Shown: positions 35,517-43,693, counted from the stretch's first letter. The stretch is 64,000 nucleotides of DNA from Silanimonas sp. (GCF_027531545.1 NZ_JAPZSC010000018.1:281012-345011); one strand, 5' to 3'. Notes: a model not told the origin generated them from the sequence alone. Numbers and translations are program-made.

Positions 35517-36878
35517 ATGTCGAGCACACCCCTTTCCCCACCACGCACCAACGGGACGTGGCTGGATCGTTGGGAACCGGAAAACGAGTCGTTTTGGGCC
35601 AACGGTGGCTCGAGCGTGGCTTGGCGGACGCTGGCCATCACGACCGTTAACCTGACCCTCGCTTTCGCTGCTTGGTTCCTTGTCTCGGCCTTGGTGGTTC
35701 GCCTCCCGCAGGTCGGCTACCAGTTCACGCCAAGCCAGCTGTTCTGGCTGACCGCGATGCCCGGACTTGCCGGCGGCACGATGCGGCTGATCCACATGTT
35801 TCTGACGCCGATGGTCGGCACTCGGCACGTCGTCGCACTCTCCACGTTGTCCCTGTTGGTGCCGTTGTTCGGGTGGTTCTACGCCGTGCAGGATCCGGGA
35901 ACCCCCTATTGGATGGTGCTCGGACTGGCGTTCCTTGCCGGCCTAGGCGGTGGCAACTTCTCGTCCTTCATGCCGTCGACGAGCCTGTTCTTCCCGAAGC
36001 GCCTGCAGGGCACGGCACTGGCGATCCAGGCCGGCATCGGCAACCTGGGCGTGTCGATCGTGCAGTTCGTGACGCCCTGGATCATTGGCTTTGCCCTGCT
36101 GGGCGGCGCCGCCTTCCTGGGCGAGAGCCAGACGATGGTAAAGAACGGCGTCGAGAGTCAGGTCTACCTGCAGAACGCCGCGGCCGTCTTCATTCCCTTC
36201 GTCGTGGTGTTCGGCATCACCGCGTGGCTGCTGCTGAAGTCGGTGCCGGTAAAGGCCAACTTCGCCGAGCAGTTCGACATCTTCAAGTCGAAGCACACGT
36301 GGTCGATGACCTCGCTGTACATCATGACCTTCGGCGGCTTCTCGGGTCTGGCCGCCACGTTCCCGCTGTTGATCAAGCAGGGGTTCGGCGGCTTCGAAGG
36401 CGCGCCTGATCCGCTGAAGTACGCCTTTTGGGGCCCGCTGATCGGGTCAATCGCCCGGGTCATCGCCGGTCCGCTGTCCGACAAGCTCGGCGGCGCCCGT
36501 GTCACCCAGTGGGCGGGCTTGGGCATGGTGGTCTGCACCGTGCTTGTTGCGATGACCGTGGCACCCACCTCGATCGACGGCTTCCCGGCTTTTGTCGCTG
36601 CAATGCTGGCCTTGTTCTTCTTCGCCGGCGTCGGCAACGCCTCGACGTTCAAGCAGATGCCGATGCTCTTCCAGCCCCGCCAAGCGGGGGGTGTCATTGG
36701 CTTCACCGCGGCCATCGCGGCTTACGGGCCTTTCCTGTTCGGCATGCTGTTCGCGTGGTCGTTCGGAAGCTTCGAATCCGCCGTGCCGGTGTTCTACGGC
36801 CTCGCCGCCTTCTTTGCCTTCAACGTCGTGCTGAACTGGCGGATGTACGCCCGCCGCGGCGCCGCCAATCCCTGCTGA
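35517..36878 (+). CDS. narK: NarK-type nitrate/nitrite transporter (E. coli NarK-like, NarK2 type)
   Basis: A 453-residue 12-helix major facilitator that probably exchanges nitrate for nitrite. The N-terminus LDRWEPENESFWANGG matches E. coli NarK (WRPEDPAFW), and the nitrate-signature regions AGLGGGNFSSFMPSTSLFFPK and FFAGVGNASTFKQMPMLF are present. The ATG at 35517 is preceded by GGAG; an upstream in-frame ATG at 35478 is less likely. The second transporter gene follows after 13 bp. Confidence 0.93.
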   Translation: MSSTPLSPPRTNGTWLDRWEPENESFWANGGSSVAWRTLAITTVNLTLAFAAWFLVSALVVRLPQVGYQFTPSQLFWLTAMPGLAGGTMRLIHMFLTPMVGTRHVVALSTLSLLVPLFGWFYAVQDPGTPYWMVLGLAFLAGLGGGNFSSFMPSTSLFFPKRLQGTALAIQAGIGNLGVSIVQFVTPWIIGFALLGGAAFLGESQTMVKNGVESQVYLQNAAAVFIPFVVVFGITAWLLLKSVPVKANFAEQFDIFKSKHTWSMTSLYIMTFGGFSGLAATFPLLIKQGFGGFEGAPDPLKYAFWGPLIGSIARVIAGPLSDKLGGARVTQWAGLGMVVCTVLVAMTVAPTSIDGFPAFVAAMLALFFFAGVGNASTFKQMPMLFQPRQAGGVIGFTAAIAAYGPFLFGMLFAWSFGSFESAVPVFYGLAAFFAFNVVLNWRMYARRGAANPC

Positions 36879-36891
36879 TCGGAGACCCGAC

Positions 36892-38208
36892 ATGGCCACG
36901 GATTTCAGCCGGGTAAGCCCGGCCAAGCAACAAGCCGCCCTGTGGATGGGCACGCTCGCTTTCACCGTCAGCTTCGCGGTCTGGACAATCTTCTCGATCA
37001 TCGGACTGAAGATCAAGGAACAGCTGGGGCTCAACGACACAGAGTTCGGCCTGCTGGTCGCGATGCCGATCCTCACGGGCTCGCTGATCCGCATCTTCCT
37101 CGGCGTGTGGACCGAGCAGTTCGGCGGCCGCATCGTCTTCTTCGGCGTGATGCTGGCCGGCGCGATCTCGGCCTGGCTGCTGACCACAGCGACGACCTAC
37201 ACCGGCTTCCTGTTCGCCGCACTGTGCGTCGGCATCGTTGGCGGCAGCTTCACCGTCGTCATCACCTACGTGTCCAAGTGGTTCCCCAAGGAAAAGCAGG
37301 GCACCGCGCTCGGCATCGTCGGGGCCGGCAACATCGGTGCCGCCGCCACGAAAATGCTTGCACCGCTCGTCATGGTCGCCTATGGCTGGGAGGGAGTGGC
37401 GAAGATCTGGGCGGTCGCGCTGGCGGTGATGGCGGTAGTCTTCCTGTTCACCACCCAGGATGAGCCCGACCTCGTCGAGCGCAAGGCACAGGGCGTCAAG
37501 GCCGTGCCGTTCATGGAGCAGATGCAGCCGCTCAAGGAATTGCGGGTCTGGCGCTTCTCGCTTTACTACTTCTTCGTGTTCGGTGCCTTCGTCGCGCTCG
37601 CGCTCTGGTTGCCGCGCTATCTCGTCGGCGCCTACGGCCTCGATCTGAAGACCGCCGGATTGATCGCCGCCGCCTACTCCATTCCCGCCAGCCTGTTCCG
37701 CATCGTCGGCGGCTGGGCCTCGGACAAGTACGGCGCACGCAAAGTGATGTACTGGACCTTCATCGGCTCGGTGATTTGCACCTTCTTGCTGGCCTATCCG
37801 GCCACGACCTACGTGGTGCAGGGCGTGCGCGGGCCGATCGAGTTCACCTTCGCAATCACGCTGTTGCCATTCACCTTGCTGGTGTTCACGCTGGGCTTCT
37901 TCATGTCGCTCGGCAAAGCCGCGGTCTACAAGCACATCCCGGTCTACTACCCGAACAACGTTGGCTCCGTGGCAGGCGTGGTGGGCATGATCGGCGGCCT
38001 CGGTGGCTTCATCCTGCCGATCGTCTTTGGTGCGCTGAACGATCTCATCGGCGTGTGGACCAGCTGCTTCATGCTGCTGTTCGCCCTTGTGGCCATCGCG
38101 CTGACGTGGATGCACTTCGCGATTCGCCGCATGGACGAAGCGCGGCATCCGGAACTGCGTCGCGACACGGATCTTCCTGAGGTCATGGCCGACGCGCCGC
38201 GCTCTTGA
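36892..38208 (+). CDS. NarK1-type nitrate transporter
   Basis: A 438-residue major facilitator of the nitrate/nitrite porter family, more like NarK1/NasA than the preceding gene. Signatures are ALCVGIVGGSFTVVITYVSKWFPKE and FFMSLGKAAVYKHIPVYYPNNVG. In organisms with a pair, NarK1 is a nitrate:proton symporter that starts respiration and NarK2 exchanges nitrate for nitrite; the same division of labour is expected here. Its stop codon lies within the next FNR-type box. Confidence 0.92.
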   Translation: MATDFSRVSPAKQQAALWMGTLAFTVSFAVWTIFSIIGLKIKEQLGLNDTEFGLLVAMPILTGSLIRIFLGVWTEQFGGRIVFFGVMLAGAISAWLLTTATTYTGFLFAALCVGIVGGSFTVVITYVSKWFPKEKQGTALGIVGAGNIGAAATKMLAPLVMVAYGWEGVAKIWAVALAVMAVVFLFTTQDEPDLVERKAQGVKAVPFMEQMQPLKELRVWRFSLYYFFVFGAFVALALWLPRYLVGAYGLDLKTAGLIAAAYSIPASLFRIVGGWASDKYGARKVMYWTFIGSVICTFLLAYPATTYVVQGVRGPIEFTFAITLLPFTLLVFTLGFFMSLGKAAVYKHIPVYYPNNVGSVAGVVGMIGGLGGFILPIVFGALNDLIGVWTSCFMLLFALVAIALTWMHFAIRRMDEARHPELRRDTDLPEVMADAPRS

Positions 38209-38218
38209 TCTGAATCAG
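38205..38218. promoter_or_regulatory. FNR/ANR-type box upstream of the UbiH-like gene
   Basis: TTGAT-CTGA-ATCAG overlaps the stop codon of the NarK1-type gene and is centred 63 bp before the UbiH-like start. Confidence 0.6.
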
Positions 38219-38245
38219 GGCGTTCCGATGGATACACGCCCAGAG

Positions 38246-38269
38246 TGAGCCCCTCTCCTGAGGGGCTCA
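38246..38269 (+). promoter_or_regulatory. Hairpin burying the ribosome-binding site of the UbiH-like gene
   Basis: A perfect 10-bp inverted repeat (TGAGCCCCTC and GAGGGGCTCA) with a TCCT loop. The 3' arm contains GAGGGG, the likely ribosome-binding site for the ATG at 38275. It may act as a translational control element or as a weak terminator for the narK genes. Confidence 0.55.
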
Positions 38270-38274
38270 TCTCC

Positions 38275-39534
38275 ATGGTCAAGGCAAACCGCATCCTGAT
38301 CGTCGGCGCCGGTCCGGCCGGCCTCTCCATGGCACGTGCATTGTCCGGAAATGGTCTCGATATCCAGGTGTTCGAGCGCGCCTCACGCGAGAGCTTGGCT
38401 TCACCGCCAGACGACGGCCGAGAAATCGCCCTCACCCATCGCAGCGAGCGACTGCTGCGCGAGCTTGGCCACTGGGAGCGACTCCAGGCCGAGGAGATCG
38501 GCCCCCTTCGCGAAGCCTTGGTACTGGACGGCAACGCGCGCGATGGCCTGCGCTTCCAGATGCCTGGGGGCCCTGGGGACGTCGACCCCCTAGGCTGGCT
38601 GGTGCCCAATGCCGCTCTTCGCCGGGTTGCTTTCCACGCATTGGCAGACCGCAGCGATGTCACCGTTCACACCGATGCCGTGGTGACCGACATGGCAACG
38701 GACGGCCAAGGTGCAAGCCTGGCACTGGCCGATGGCCGACGTGTCCAAGGCGACCTGCTGCTTGCGGCGGACACCCGGTTTTCCTCCGCTCGTCGGGCCT
38801 GCGGCATCGCGGCAGACCATCATGATTTCGCCAAGGTCATGTTGGTGGGCCGCGTGCGTCATGATGAGCCGCACCGAGGGACCGCATGGGAGTGGTTCCG
38901 ATACGGCCAAACGCTCGCGCTACTGCCGCTGCACGATCCGCATACGGCTTCGGTAGTCATCACGGTCGCCCCGGCTGAAGCCCTCGCGCTGCAAGCCCTT
39001 TCCCCGGAGTCCCTCGGCGAGGCGCTCTGTCATCGCTTCGACCAACGTCTCGGAGCCATGACGCCACTGGGTCCTTTGCACGCGTACCCTTTGGTGGGCG
39101 TCTATCCGAGACGCCTCGTCAGCGAGCGCGTCGCCCTTATCGGTGACGCCGCCGTGGGTATGCACCCGGTTACGGCGCACGGCTACAACTTTGGCCTTCT
39201 CGGCGTAGCCACACTCTCGGAGTTGCTCAAGGATGCGCAGCGCCGGGGACGGCCGATCCACGATCCGCGCTTGCTCGCCGACTACGGGCGGCGCCACCGA
39301 CGCGCCACTCGCCCCCTGTATCTTGCAACGCGACTCGTTGCGGGGCTGTACACCGACGACCGGTTGCCGGCCCGCGCACTTCGCAAGGCTGGAGTCGCCG
39401 TCGCCACTCGGCTCCCTGGCTTCGCGTCGGCCGTCGTCAAGGGGCTGCGCGATGATGATCGCGGTGCCAGTGCGCGCTGGCCGATGACACGCCAACTGAT
39501 CGGGGGCCTCCTGTCGAACCTCAGCCGCGGCTGA
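38275..39534 (+). CDS. UbiH-family FAD-dependent monooxygenase
   Basis: A 419-residue flavoprotein hydroxylase of the UbiH/UbiF/VisC family. FAD-binding GxGxxG is in ILIVGAGPAGLSMARAL, the second motif DG near LLAADTRFSSAR, and the C-terminal RVALIGDAAVGMHPVTAHGYNFG is diagnostic. These enzymes hydroxylate ubiquinone precursors using O2, so control by an anaerobic regulator is unexpected; it might act at low oxygen or be repressed. The ATG at 38275 lies behind a GAGGGG site in a hairpin. The 3' end overlaps the convergent gene by 14 bp. Confidence 0.88.
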   Translation: MVKANRILIVGAGPAGLSMARALSGNGLDIQVFERASRESLASPPDDGREIALTHRSERLLRELGHWERLQAEEIGPLREALVLDGNARDGLRFQMPGGPGDVDPLGWLVPNAALRRVAFHALADRSDVTVHTDAVVTDMATDGQGASLALADGRRVQGDLLLAADTRFSSARRACGIAADHHDFAKVMLVGRVRHDEPHRGTAWEWFRYGQTLALLPLHDPHTASVVITVAPAEALALQALSPESLGEALCHRFDQRLGAMTPLGPLHAYPLVGVYPRRLVSERVALIGDAAVGMHPVTAHGYNFGLLGVATLSELLKDAQRRGRPIHDPRLLADYGRRHRRATRPLYLATRLVAGLYTDDRLPARALRKAGVAVATRLPGFASAVVKGLRDDDRGASARWPMTRQLIGGLLSNLSRG

Positions 39535-39925
39535 GATTCACCAGCCGGCCTGCGCGATCCACGGCAAGGAATCGGGCGATCCGCCCGCCCTTGATCTGCT
39601 CGACCATCATCCGCATCGGCTGCACGGCCTCGTCGGTGTTTGGCGCATGGCCACCACGGCCCTCCATCGCCGCGACGAACAGGATGCGCCAGTCGTCGAT
39701 AGCGGCCTTGGACTCCGCCATCAGGCTGGCGAACGAGGCGATCTCGCTGGGCAACTTGTCGACGCAGACCGCGGGCGCCAACGCCCCGCCTTCACCGCGC
39801 TCGAACGCGGCCCGCTCTGCCGGCGTGGCGTCCGGCGGGCACTCGGCGCGGGCGAACACCAGCAGCAGGCGCTGCGGCTCGGGTTGGCTGGCAGCGGCAA
39901 CGAGAAAGTCATCAAAGGTCTGCAT
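39521..39925 (-). CDS. Conserved hypothetical protein (about 134 aa)
   Basis: A 134-residue soluble protein beginning MQTFDDFLVAAASQPEPQRL. Recognisable conserved-looking stretches are LLLVFARAECPPDATPAERAAFE and APAVCVDKLPSEIASFASL. I recall similar proteobacterial proteins carrying the unconvincing label ribonucleotide reductase subunit alpha; nothing here supports that activity. It is transcribed leftward and could share the box at 39987 with the rightward cassette. The function is unknown. Confidence 0.75.
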   Translation of the reverse strand: MQTFDDFLVAAASQPEPQRLLLVFARAECPPDATPAERAAFERGEGGALAPAVCVDKLPSEIASFASLMAESKAAIDDWRILFVAAMEGRGGHAPNTDEAVQPMRMMVEQIKGGRIARFLAVDRAGRLVNLSRG

Positions 39926-39986
39926 CGGGGTGGGTGGGGCAGGTTGAAGTTGAGCAGCAGTGTAGGGGCCTCGCGCCGACGCCGGC

Positions 39987-40000
39987 TTGACCTGCATCAG
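39987..40000. promoter_or_regulatory. FNR/ANR-type box upstream of the small-protein/HemN-like/fnr cassette
   Basis: TTGAC-CTGC-ATCAG is centred 67 bp before the ATG at 40061. It would give FNR control over the cassette that itself encodes FNR. Confidence 0.62.
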
Positions 40001-40060
40001 TGCGCGTGATGTCCCGCCGGGCGGAGACTGCATTCCCGACCCTCCCAAACAGGTGGAGCC

Positions 40061-40297
40061 ATGTTCGCGCAACTTCCCAATGCCACCGATGCCAAAGCGC
40101 TCGAAGCCTTTCGATCCATCCTCGCCAAGATGGATCCCGAAGCGAAAGTCTTCATGGATGACCAGTCCGGCGAGGTCTTGGTCAAGGGTCAGTTCGACGC
40201 CCAGCAGCTGGCGGACGCCATCGAGCAATCGGGGCTCGGAATGAAGGTTCTCGCCGCCGGGGGCGGCGGCTGTTGTGGCGGCTGCGGTTGCGGCTGA
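40061..40297 (+). CDS. Small HMA-like protein with Gly/Cys-rich C-terminal tail
   Basis: A 78-residue protein. Residues about 28-66 have the strand-helix pattern of heavy-metal-associated domains (KVFMDDQSGEVLVKG, then QLADAIEQSGLGMKVL), but lack the usual N-terminal CxxC. Instead the chain ends in AGGGGCCGGCGCG, with four cysteines in a flexible tail. This looks like a metal or cluster carrier whose ligands moved to the tail; that is inference. It is preceded by an FNR-type box and followed after 24 bp by the HemN-like gene. Confidence 0.75.
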   Translation: MFAQLPNATDAKALEAFRSILAKMDPEAKVFMDDQSGEVLVKGQFDAQQLADAIEQSGLGMKVLAAGGGGCCGGCGCG

Positions 40298-40321
40298 CCC
40301 GCCCCTACGGAGCAATGCGAG

Positions 40322-41698
40322 ATGACAGACTTCGGCACACCCTGCGACATCGAGCGCCTGGCCCGCAATCTCGGGCGGGGGGGCGGTCGCTATGCACTCT
40401 ACCCGCCGCCGCGATCATTCCGCCCATTCAGCGACGCGCGCTTCTGCTCCGCAGTCCGCGATTCGAACGGTGATCCGATCCCTGCCCAGCTGGCCTTGCA
40501 CTTCGACATTCCCGCCAGCTATCGATCCTCGTTCTGCGGGAGCGAAAGTGGACCACGACCGGCCGGCGGATCGCGAGCCGAAGCCTATGGGCATCGACTG
40601 GTTCGGGAAATCGGGCTCACCGGATCCCTGTTCGACCGGGACCGCGACGTGGTCCATGTCAGCCTCGCCCCAGGGATGGCCCGGTGGATGTCCGCGACGC
40701 AGATGGAGGAGCTGCTCTCCAGTTTGGATCGGCATTTTCACCTCAGGCACCTCGGTGGACTCGACCTCGCAATGACGGTCGAACCGGATCGAACGCCGGT
40801 GTCCCCCCTGCGCGACTGGTCCGCTCTTGGCTTTAACCGCGTTGGCATCGGCATGGGCAGCTTGCTCGGTTCCGACACCCCCCTCGAACAGCGCGGCACC
40901 CGACTTCAGGCCACCATCGACGCCTTGCGCGATGCTGGATTCGCAAATCTCAGGGTCGAGCTGCCTTACGGACTGCCGCACCAAGAGATCGATACCTTCG
41001 AGGCGATGCTGTCGATCGTGCTCGAGGCCAGTCCGGAGCGAGTCGGGCTCCGGAACTGCGCCGCTTACGCCGACGTCGCCCCCACCGCGACGAACGGCGT
41101 GTCGTCCACGACGCTCCAAGCCCGCATGCTGCTCTGCGCCGCAGAGCGGCTCAAAGACGCTGGTTACCTGCATGTGGGACTGGACGTCTTCGCCCGCCCG
41201 AACGACGCGCTCGTCCTCGCCCAGCGCCGCGGGCGCCTGTATCGCGATGCGCTCGGGTTCGGCGTGCATGGTCCAACTGACCTGATCGGCTTCGGAGTCG
41301 GGGCCATCTCGCAACTGGGCGGATGCCATGCCCAGAATCCGCTGGACCTTGCGACCTGGGAAACCCGGCTGGATCAGGGCCAGCGTCCCATCGATCACGG
41401 CATCGAGCTAGATGCGGACGACCGCATCCGGGCGTCTGTCCTTCAGGGGATCCTGTGCCAAGGCGAGATTGCGGTGAACGAACTCGAAGCCCGGTGCAGC
41501 CTCGACTTTAAGGAGGCATTTGCGGACGCACTCATCGCCCTCGCCCCGTTGTTTGAGGAAGGTTCGCTGTTCTGGGAGGCTGGTCGAATCCGCCTCGATC
41601 CGATCGCCCGCCTTTCCGCCCGGGCCGTCGCCAGTGCCTTTGATCGCCACAGCTGGGCTAACCTAGGCGCTCCGCAGCAGATCCGCGCCTCCGGCTGA
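40322..41698 (+). CDS. HemN-like protein lacking the radical-SAM cysteine motif
   Basis: A 458-residue homologue of anaerobic coproporphyrinogen III oxidase. Global similarity to E. coli HemN is clear: DVFARPNDALVLAQRRGRLYRDALG against DHFARPDDELAVAQREG, and TDLIGFGVGAISQLGGCHAQN against TDLLGMGVSAISMIGDCYAQN. The cluster motif CxxxCxxC is lost: the aligned segment at residues 63-73 reads IPASYRSSFCG, leaving only Cys72. The SAM-binding GGGTP is replaced by LAPGMA (115-120). It is therefore probably not a radical-SAM enzyme; a heme-binding, chaperone or regulatory role is more likely. It sits between a Cys-tailed small protein and fnr. Confidence 0.85.
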   Translation: MTDFGTPCDIERLARNLGRGGGRYALYPPPRSFRPFSDARFCSAVRDSNGDPIPAQLALHFDIPASYRSSFCGSESGPRPAGGSRAEAYGHRLVREIGLTGSLFDRDRDVVHVSLAPGMARWMSATQMEELLSSLDRHFHLRHLGGLDLAMTVEPDRTPVSPLRDWSALGFNRVGIGMGSLLGSDTPLEQRGTRLQATIDALRDAGFANLRVELPYGLPHQEIDTFEAMLSIVLEASPERVGLRNCAAYADVAPTATNGVSSTTLQARMLLCAAERLKDAGYLHVGLDVFARPNDALVLAQRRGRLYRDALGFGVHGPTDLIGFGVGAISQLGGCHAQNPLDLATWETRLDQGQRPIDHGIELDADDRIRASVLQGILCQGEIAVNELEARCSLDFKEAFADALIALAPLFEEGSLFWEAGRIRLDPIARLSARAVASAFDRHSWANLGAPQQIRASG

Positions 41699-41703
41699 AA
41701 CCC

Positions 41704-42462
41704 ATGTCCGCTTCCTCCCCCGGACTCCGCAAAGCCTTCAACCCCGCGGCGTCCGACGACGGCGATGCACTGCACTTCTGCACGACCTGTGCCTTCTCAC
41801 AGGCCTGCCTGTCCCAGGGCTATGCGAAGTCCGACCTCGCCGATCTCCACGTGCTCGTCGATCACGTCGGTCCGTACAAACCCGGCGACTACCTGTTCCG
41901 CGAGGGCGAGGCGTTCAATGCCATCGCTGCCGTTCGTGGCGGCACGGTCAAGACCTTCATTATCGATGCTGCTGGCAACGAGCAGGTCCTAGGTTTTTAC
42001 CTGCCCGGCGAAGTGATCGGACTGAGCGCGATCCACTCCGAGCGCTACCCCTGCAACGCGGTCGCACTCGACACCGTCACCCTCTGCCGGTTCTCCTTCC
42101 CACAGCTCTCGTTGCTGGCGACCCGAATGCCGGGATTGCAGCAACAGCTCTTCAGGCTGCTAAGCCTCGACATCGGCAAAGCTTCACTGCTGGCCGGCGA
42201 CCACAGCGCCGACGAGCGGCTCGCTGCCTTCATGGTGTTGCTGTCGCGGCGCTATGCGGCCCGCGGGTTCTCACCGCGGCGCTACACCCTCACGATGGCC
42301 CGGGCCGACATCGCGAACTACCTTCGCCTCGCGCCGGAAACCGTGAGCCGGATCTTGAAGAGGTTCTCGACAGATGGCTTGGTGGAAATTCAGCAGCGCG
42401 ACGTTCATCTGGTTGATTTCGAAAGGCTCGAGGCGCTGGCCAAGCCAGTGCTGCGATCGTGA
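41704..42462 (+). CDS. fnr: FNR/ANR oxygen-sensing transcription regulator
   Basis: A 252-residue FNR-type regulator. N-terminal cysteines C26, C29 and C35 have the exact Cx2Cx5C spacing of the [4Fe-4S] ligands, and C117 (SERYPCNAVAL) matches the fourth ligand of E. coli FNR. The HTH reads LRLAPETVSRILKRFSTDG, with the Glu, Ser and Arg that contact TTGAT. It is the natural activator for the ten boxes in the window. It follows the HemN-like gene by 5 bp and is the last chromosomal gene before the island. Confidence 0.94.
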   Translation: MSASSPGLRKAFNPAASDDGDALHFCTTCAFSQACLSQGYAKSDLADLHVLVDHVGPYKPGDYLFREGEAFNAIAAVRGGTVKTFIIDAAGNEQVLGFYLPGEVIGLSAIHSERYPCNAVALDTVTLCRFSFPQLSLLATRMPGLQQQLFRLLSLDIGKASLLAGDHSADERLAAFMVLLSRRYAARGFSPRRYTLTMARADIANYLRLAPETVSRILKRFSTDGLVEIQQRDVHLVDFERLEALAKPVLRS

Positions 42463-42649
42463 AGTTAGGACTTTCGACGAATCTGGCCGAGAGTCCCTTT
42501 ACGGCATCCAGCCCCATGTGCCCAAGCCATTTGTCTTTCATTAATCGGCACACGTTGTGGTGAACGAGATAAGCCTAGAAGAGGCAGGGCCGCGAGCAGC
42601 TCGCGAATCCGACCCGGCTGCTCACCCAGCTCTTCGGGGCATTTGGGCA
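42463..42649. other. Left island border, no intact gene
   Basis: 187 bp between fnr and the leftward membrane-protein gene. Short open frames on the minus strand cross it (for example MCRLMKDKWLGHMGLDAVKG near 42500), but none has a recognisable domain or continues. It may be gene debris at the insertion point. No tRNA, direct repeat or inverted terminal repeat could be matched to the other side of the island by eye. Confidence 0.4.
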
Positions 42650-43279
42650 TCATCTCTTCCTTGACGGCCATGTGCGGTTGCTCAGTCGGGTGATGCGGCC
42701 CGTAGCGCTAATCGGCGCTGTTTCCATCGGCAGATATGCTGCAACTCGCGTCCGGATGGGGATGGGTCGGGATGTGAAGAGGCTAAGCGGCTGATACAAC
42801 GTGCAGACGATCAGTGTGATCGCTGTAATCACTGCACCCTTTTCGAAGACGCTTCCTGGTGCGAATACGGTCACCACAAGCAGCATGACGAACCCTGACA
42901 AAACGACGCCAGCCGCCGCTGCAGTCAGGACGTAGTTGCGCCAAGCGGGGGAGAGGCTAACGAAGGAGTCGTCTGTCCTGATTTCCCGATTGAGGAAGAG
43001 GACCCGGAGATCCTCCACGGATGCGCCTCGAGCTTCCAGCATTTTTGCTGGAACCCGGAGCTCGTCACGGAGCCTTTTCCATAGCTTCAGATCCTGATCG
43101 GCTTTGCCAACCCGTGCCGCTGCACAACGTTCTTCGAACGTGCCGTCCCCGAACCACTCGAGTGTCGCTGCAAGTCGACGCTCAGCCAGCGTAAGCCTGG
43201 CACGAAGCCAAAGCTCACAAGCGGCAAACCGATCAAGCAAAGCACCGACGCAGTGCAAGGATTTGGGAAGAGGAATCAC
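42650..43279 (-). CDS. Hypothetical two-helix membrane protein (island)
   Basis: A 209-residue protein. Residues 1-120 are charged and helical (LRARLTLAERRLAATLEWFG, LWKRLRDELRVPAKMLEARG). Two adjacent membrane helices follow at about 121-143 and 148-168, then a 40-residue basic tail. The layout suggests a cytoplasmic sensor or effector domain anchored to the membrane, as in some toxin or defence effectors, but I do not recognise it. It follows the XRE gene in the same direction after 18 bp. Confidence 0.65.
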   Translation of the reverse strand: MIPLPKSLHCVGALLDRFAACELWLRARLTLAERRLAATLEWFGDGTFEERCAAARVGKADQDLKLWKRLRDELRVPAKMLEARGASVEDLRVLFLNREIRTDDSFVSLSPAWRNYVLTAAAAGVVLSGFVMLLVVTVFAPGSVFEKGAVITAITLIVCTLYQPLSLFTSRPIPIRTRVAAYLPMETAPISATGRITRLSNRTWPSRKR

Positions 43280-43297
43280 GCCATGGCCTCGCGACTC

Positions 43298-43693
43298 CTA
43301 GGCACGGCGCACGCCTTGCGCTTGCCGGGGGTTCGAACTGCCACCTGGGTCGGCGAAGCTGACCAGGAGCTTGAACCGTTCAATGCGATCAGTGATCTGG
43401 GCTTCGTTGGCTTTCCCGGTCGCATAAGAGCGCTCAATAGCCTCGATCGCCCTGATTGCGACTTCGACAGACACGGTATCCACCGGCATGCGCACCAAGT
43501 GCTGCACCAAGGAGCTGACATCAATGCCTGATACGTGAAGTCCTTCCAGATAGTCCAGCCCGGGCAGTCTGACGCCCTGTTCGTACAGGCTTTGGCTAAA
43601 GCGTTTCACGCCCCCCAACTGCGCGAACGCTTCTTGTGTGAGTCCAGTGGACCCACGGAGTTGACGCAATCGTCGACCAAACTCTTCGCTCAT
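43298..43693 (-). CDS. XRE-family HTH repressor (island)
   Basis: A 131-residue protein with an N-terminal cro/C1-type helix-turn-helix: FGRRLRQLRGSTGLTQEAFAQLGGV, then FSQSLYEQGVRLPGLDYLEG, a pattern common in phage and island repressors. The remaining 70 residues are helical and may dimerise. It is divergent from the gp16-like gene with about 115 bp between the start codons, the layout of a repressor controlling a mobile-element promoter. It probably also autoregulates with the membrane-protein gene. Confidence 0.82.
   Translation of the reverse strand: MSEEFGRRLRQLRGSTGLTQEAFAQLGGVKRFSQSLYEQGVRLPGLDYLEGLHVSGIDVSSLVQHLVRMPVDTVSVEVAIRAIEAIERSYATGKANEAQITDRIERFKLLVSFADPGGSSNPRQAQGVRRA

Noticed and set aside
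42290..42671. Two short minus-strand frames after fnr that might be transposase or integrase remnants
   Set aside because: No family could be recognised, and one overlaps the 3' end of fnr; kept only as unassigned border sequence.
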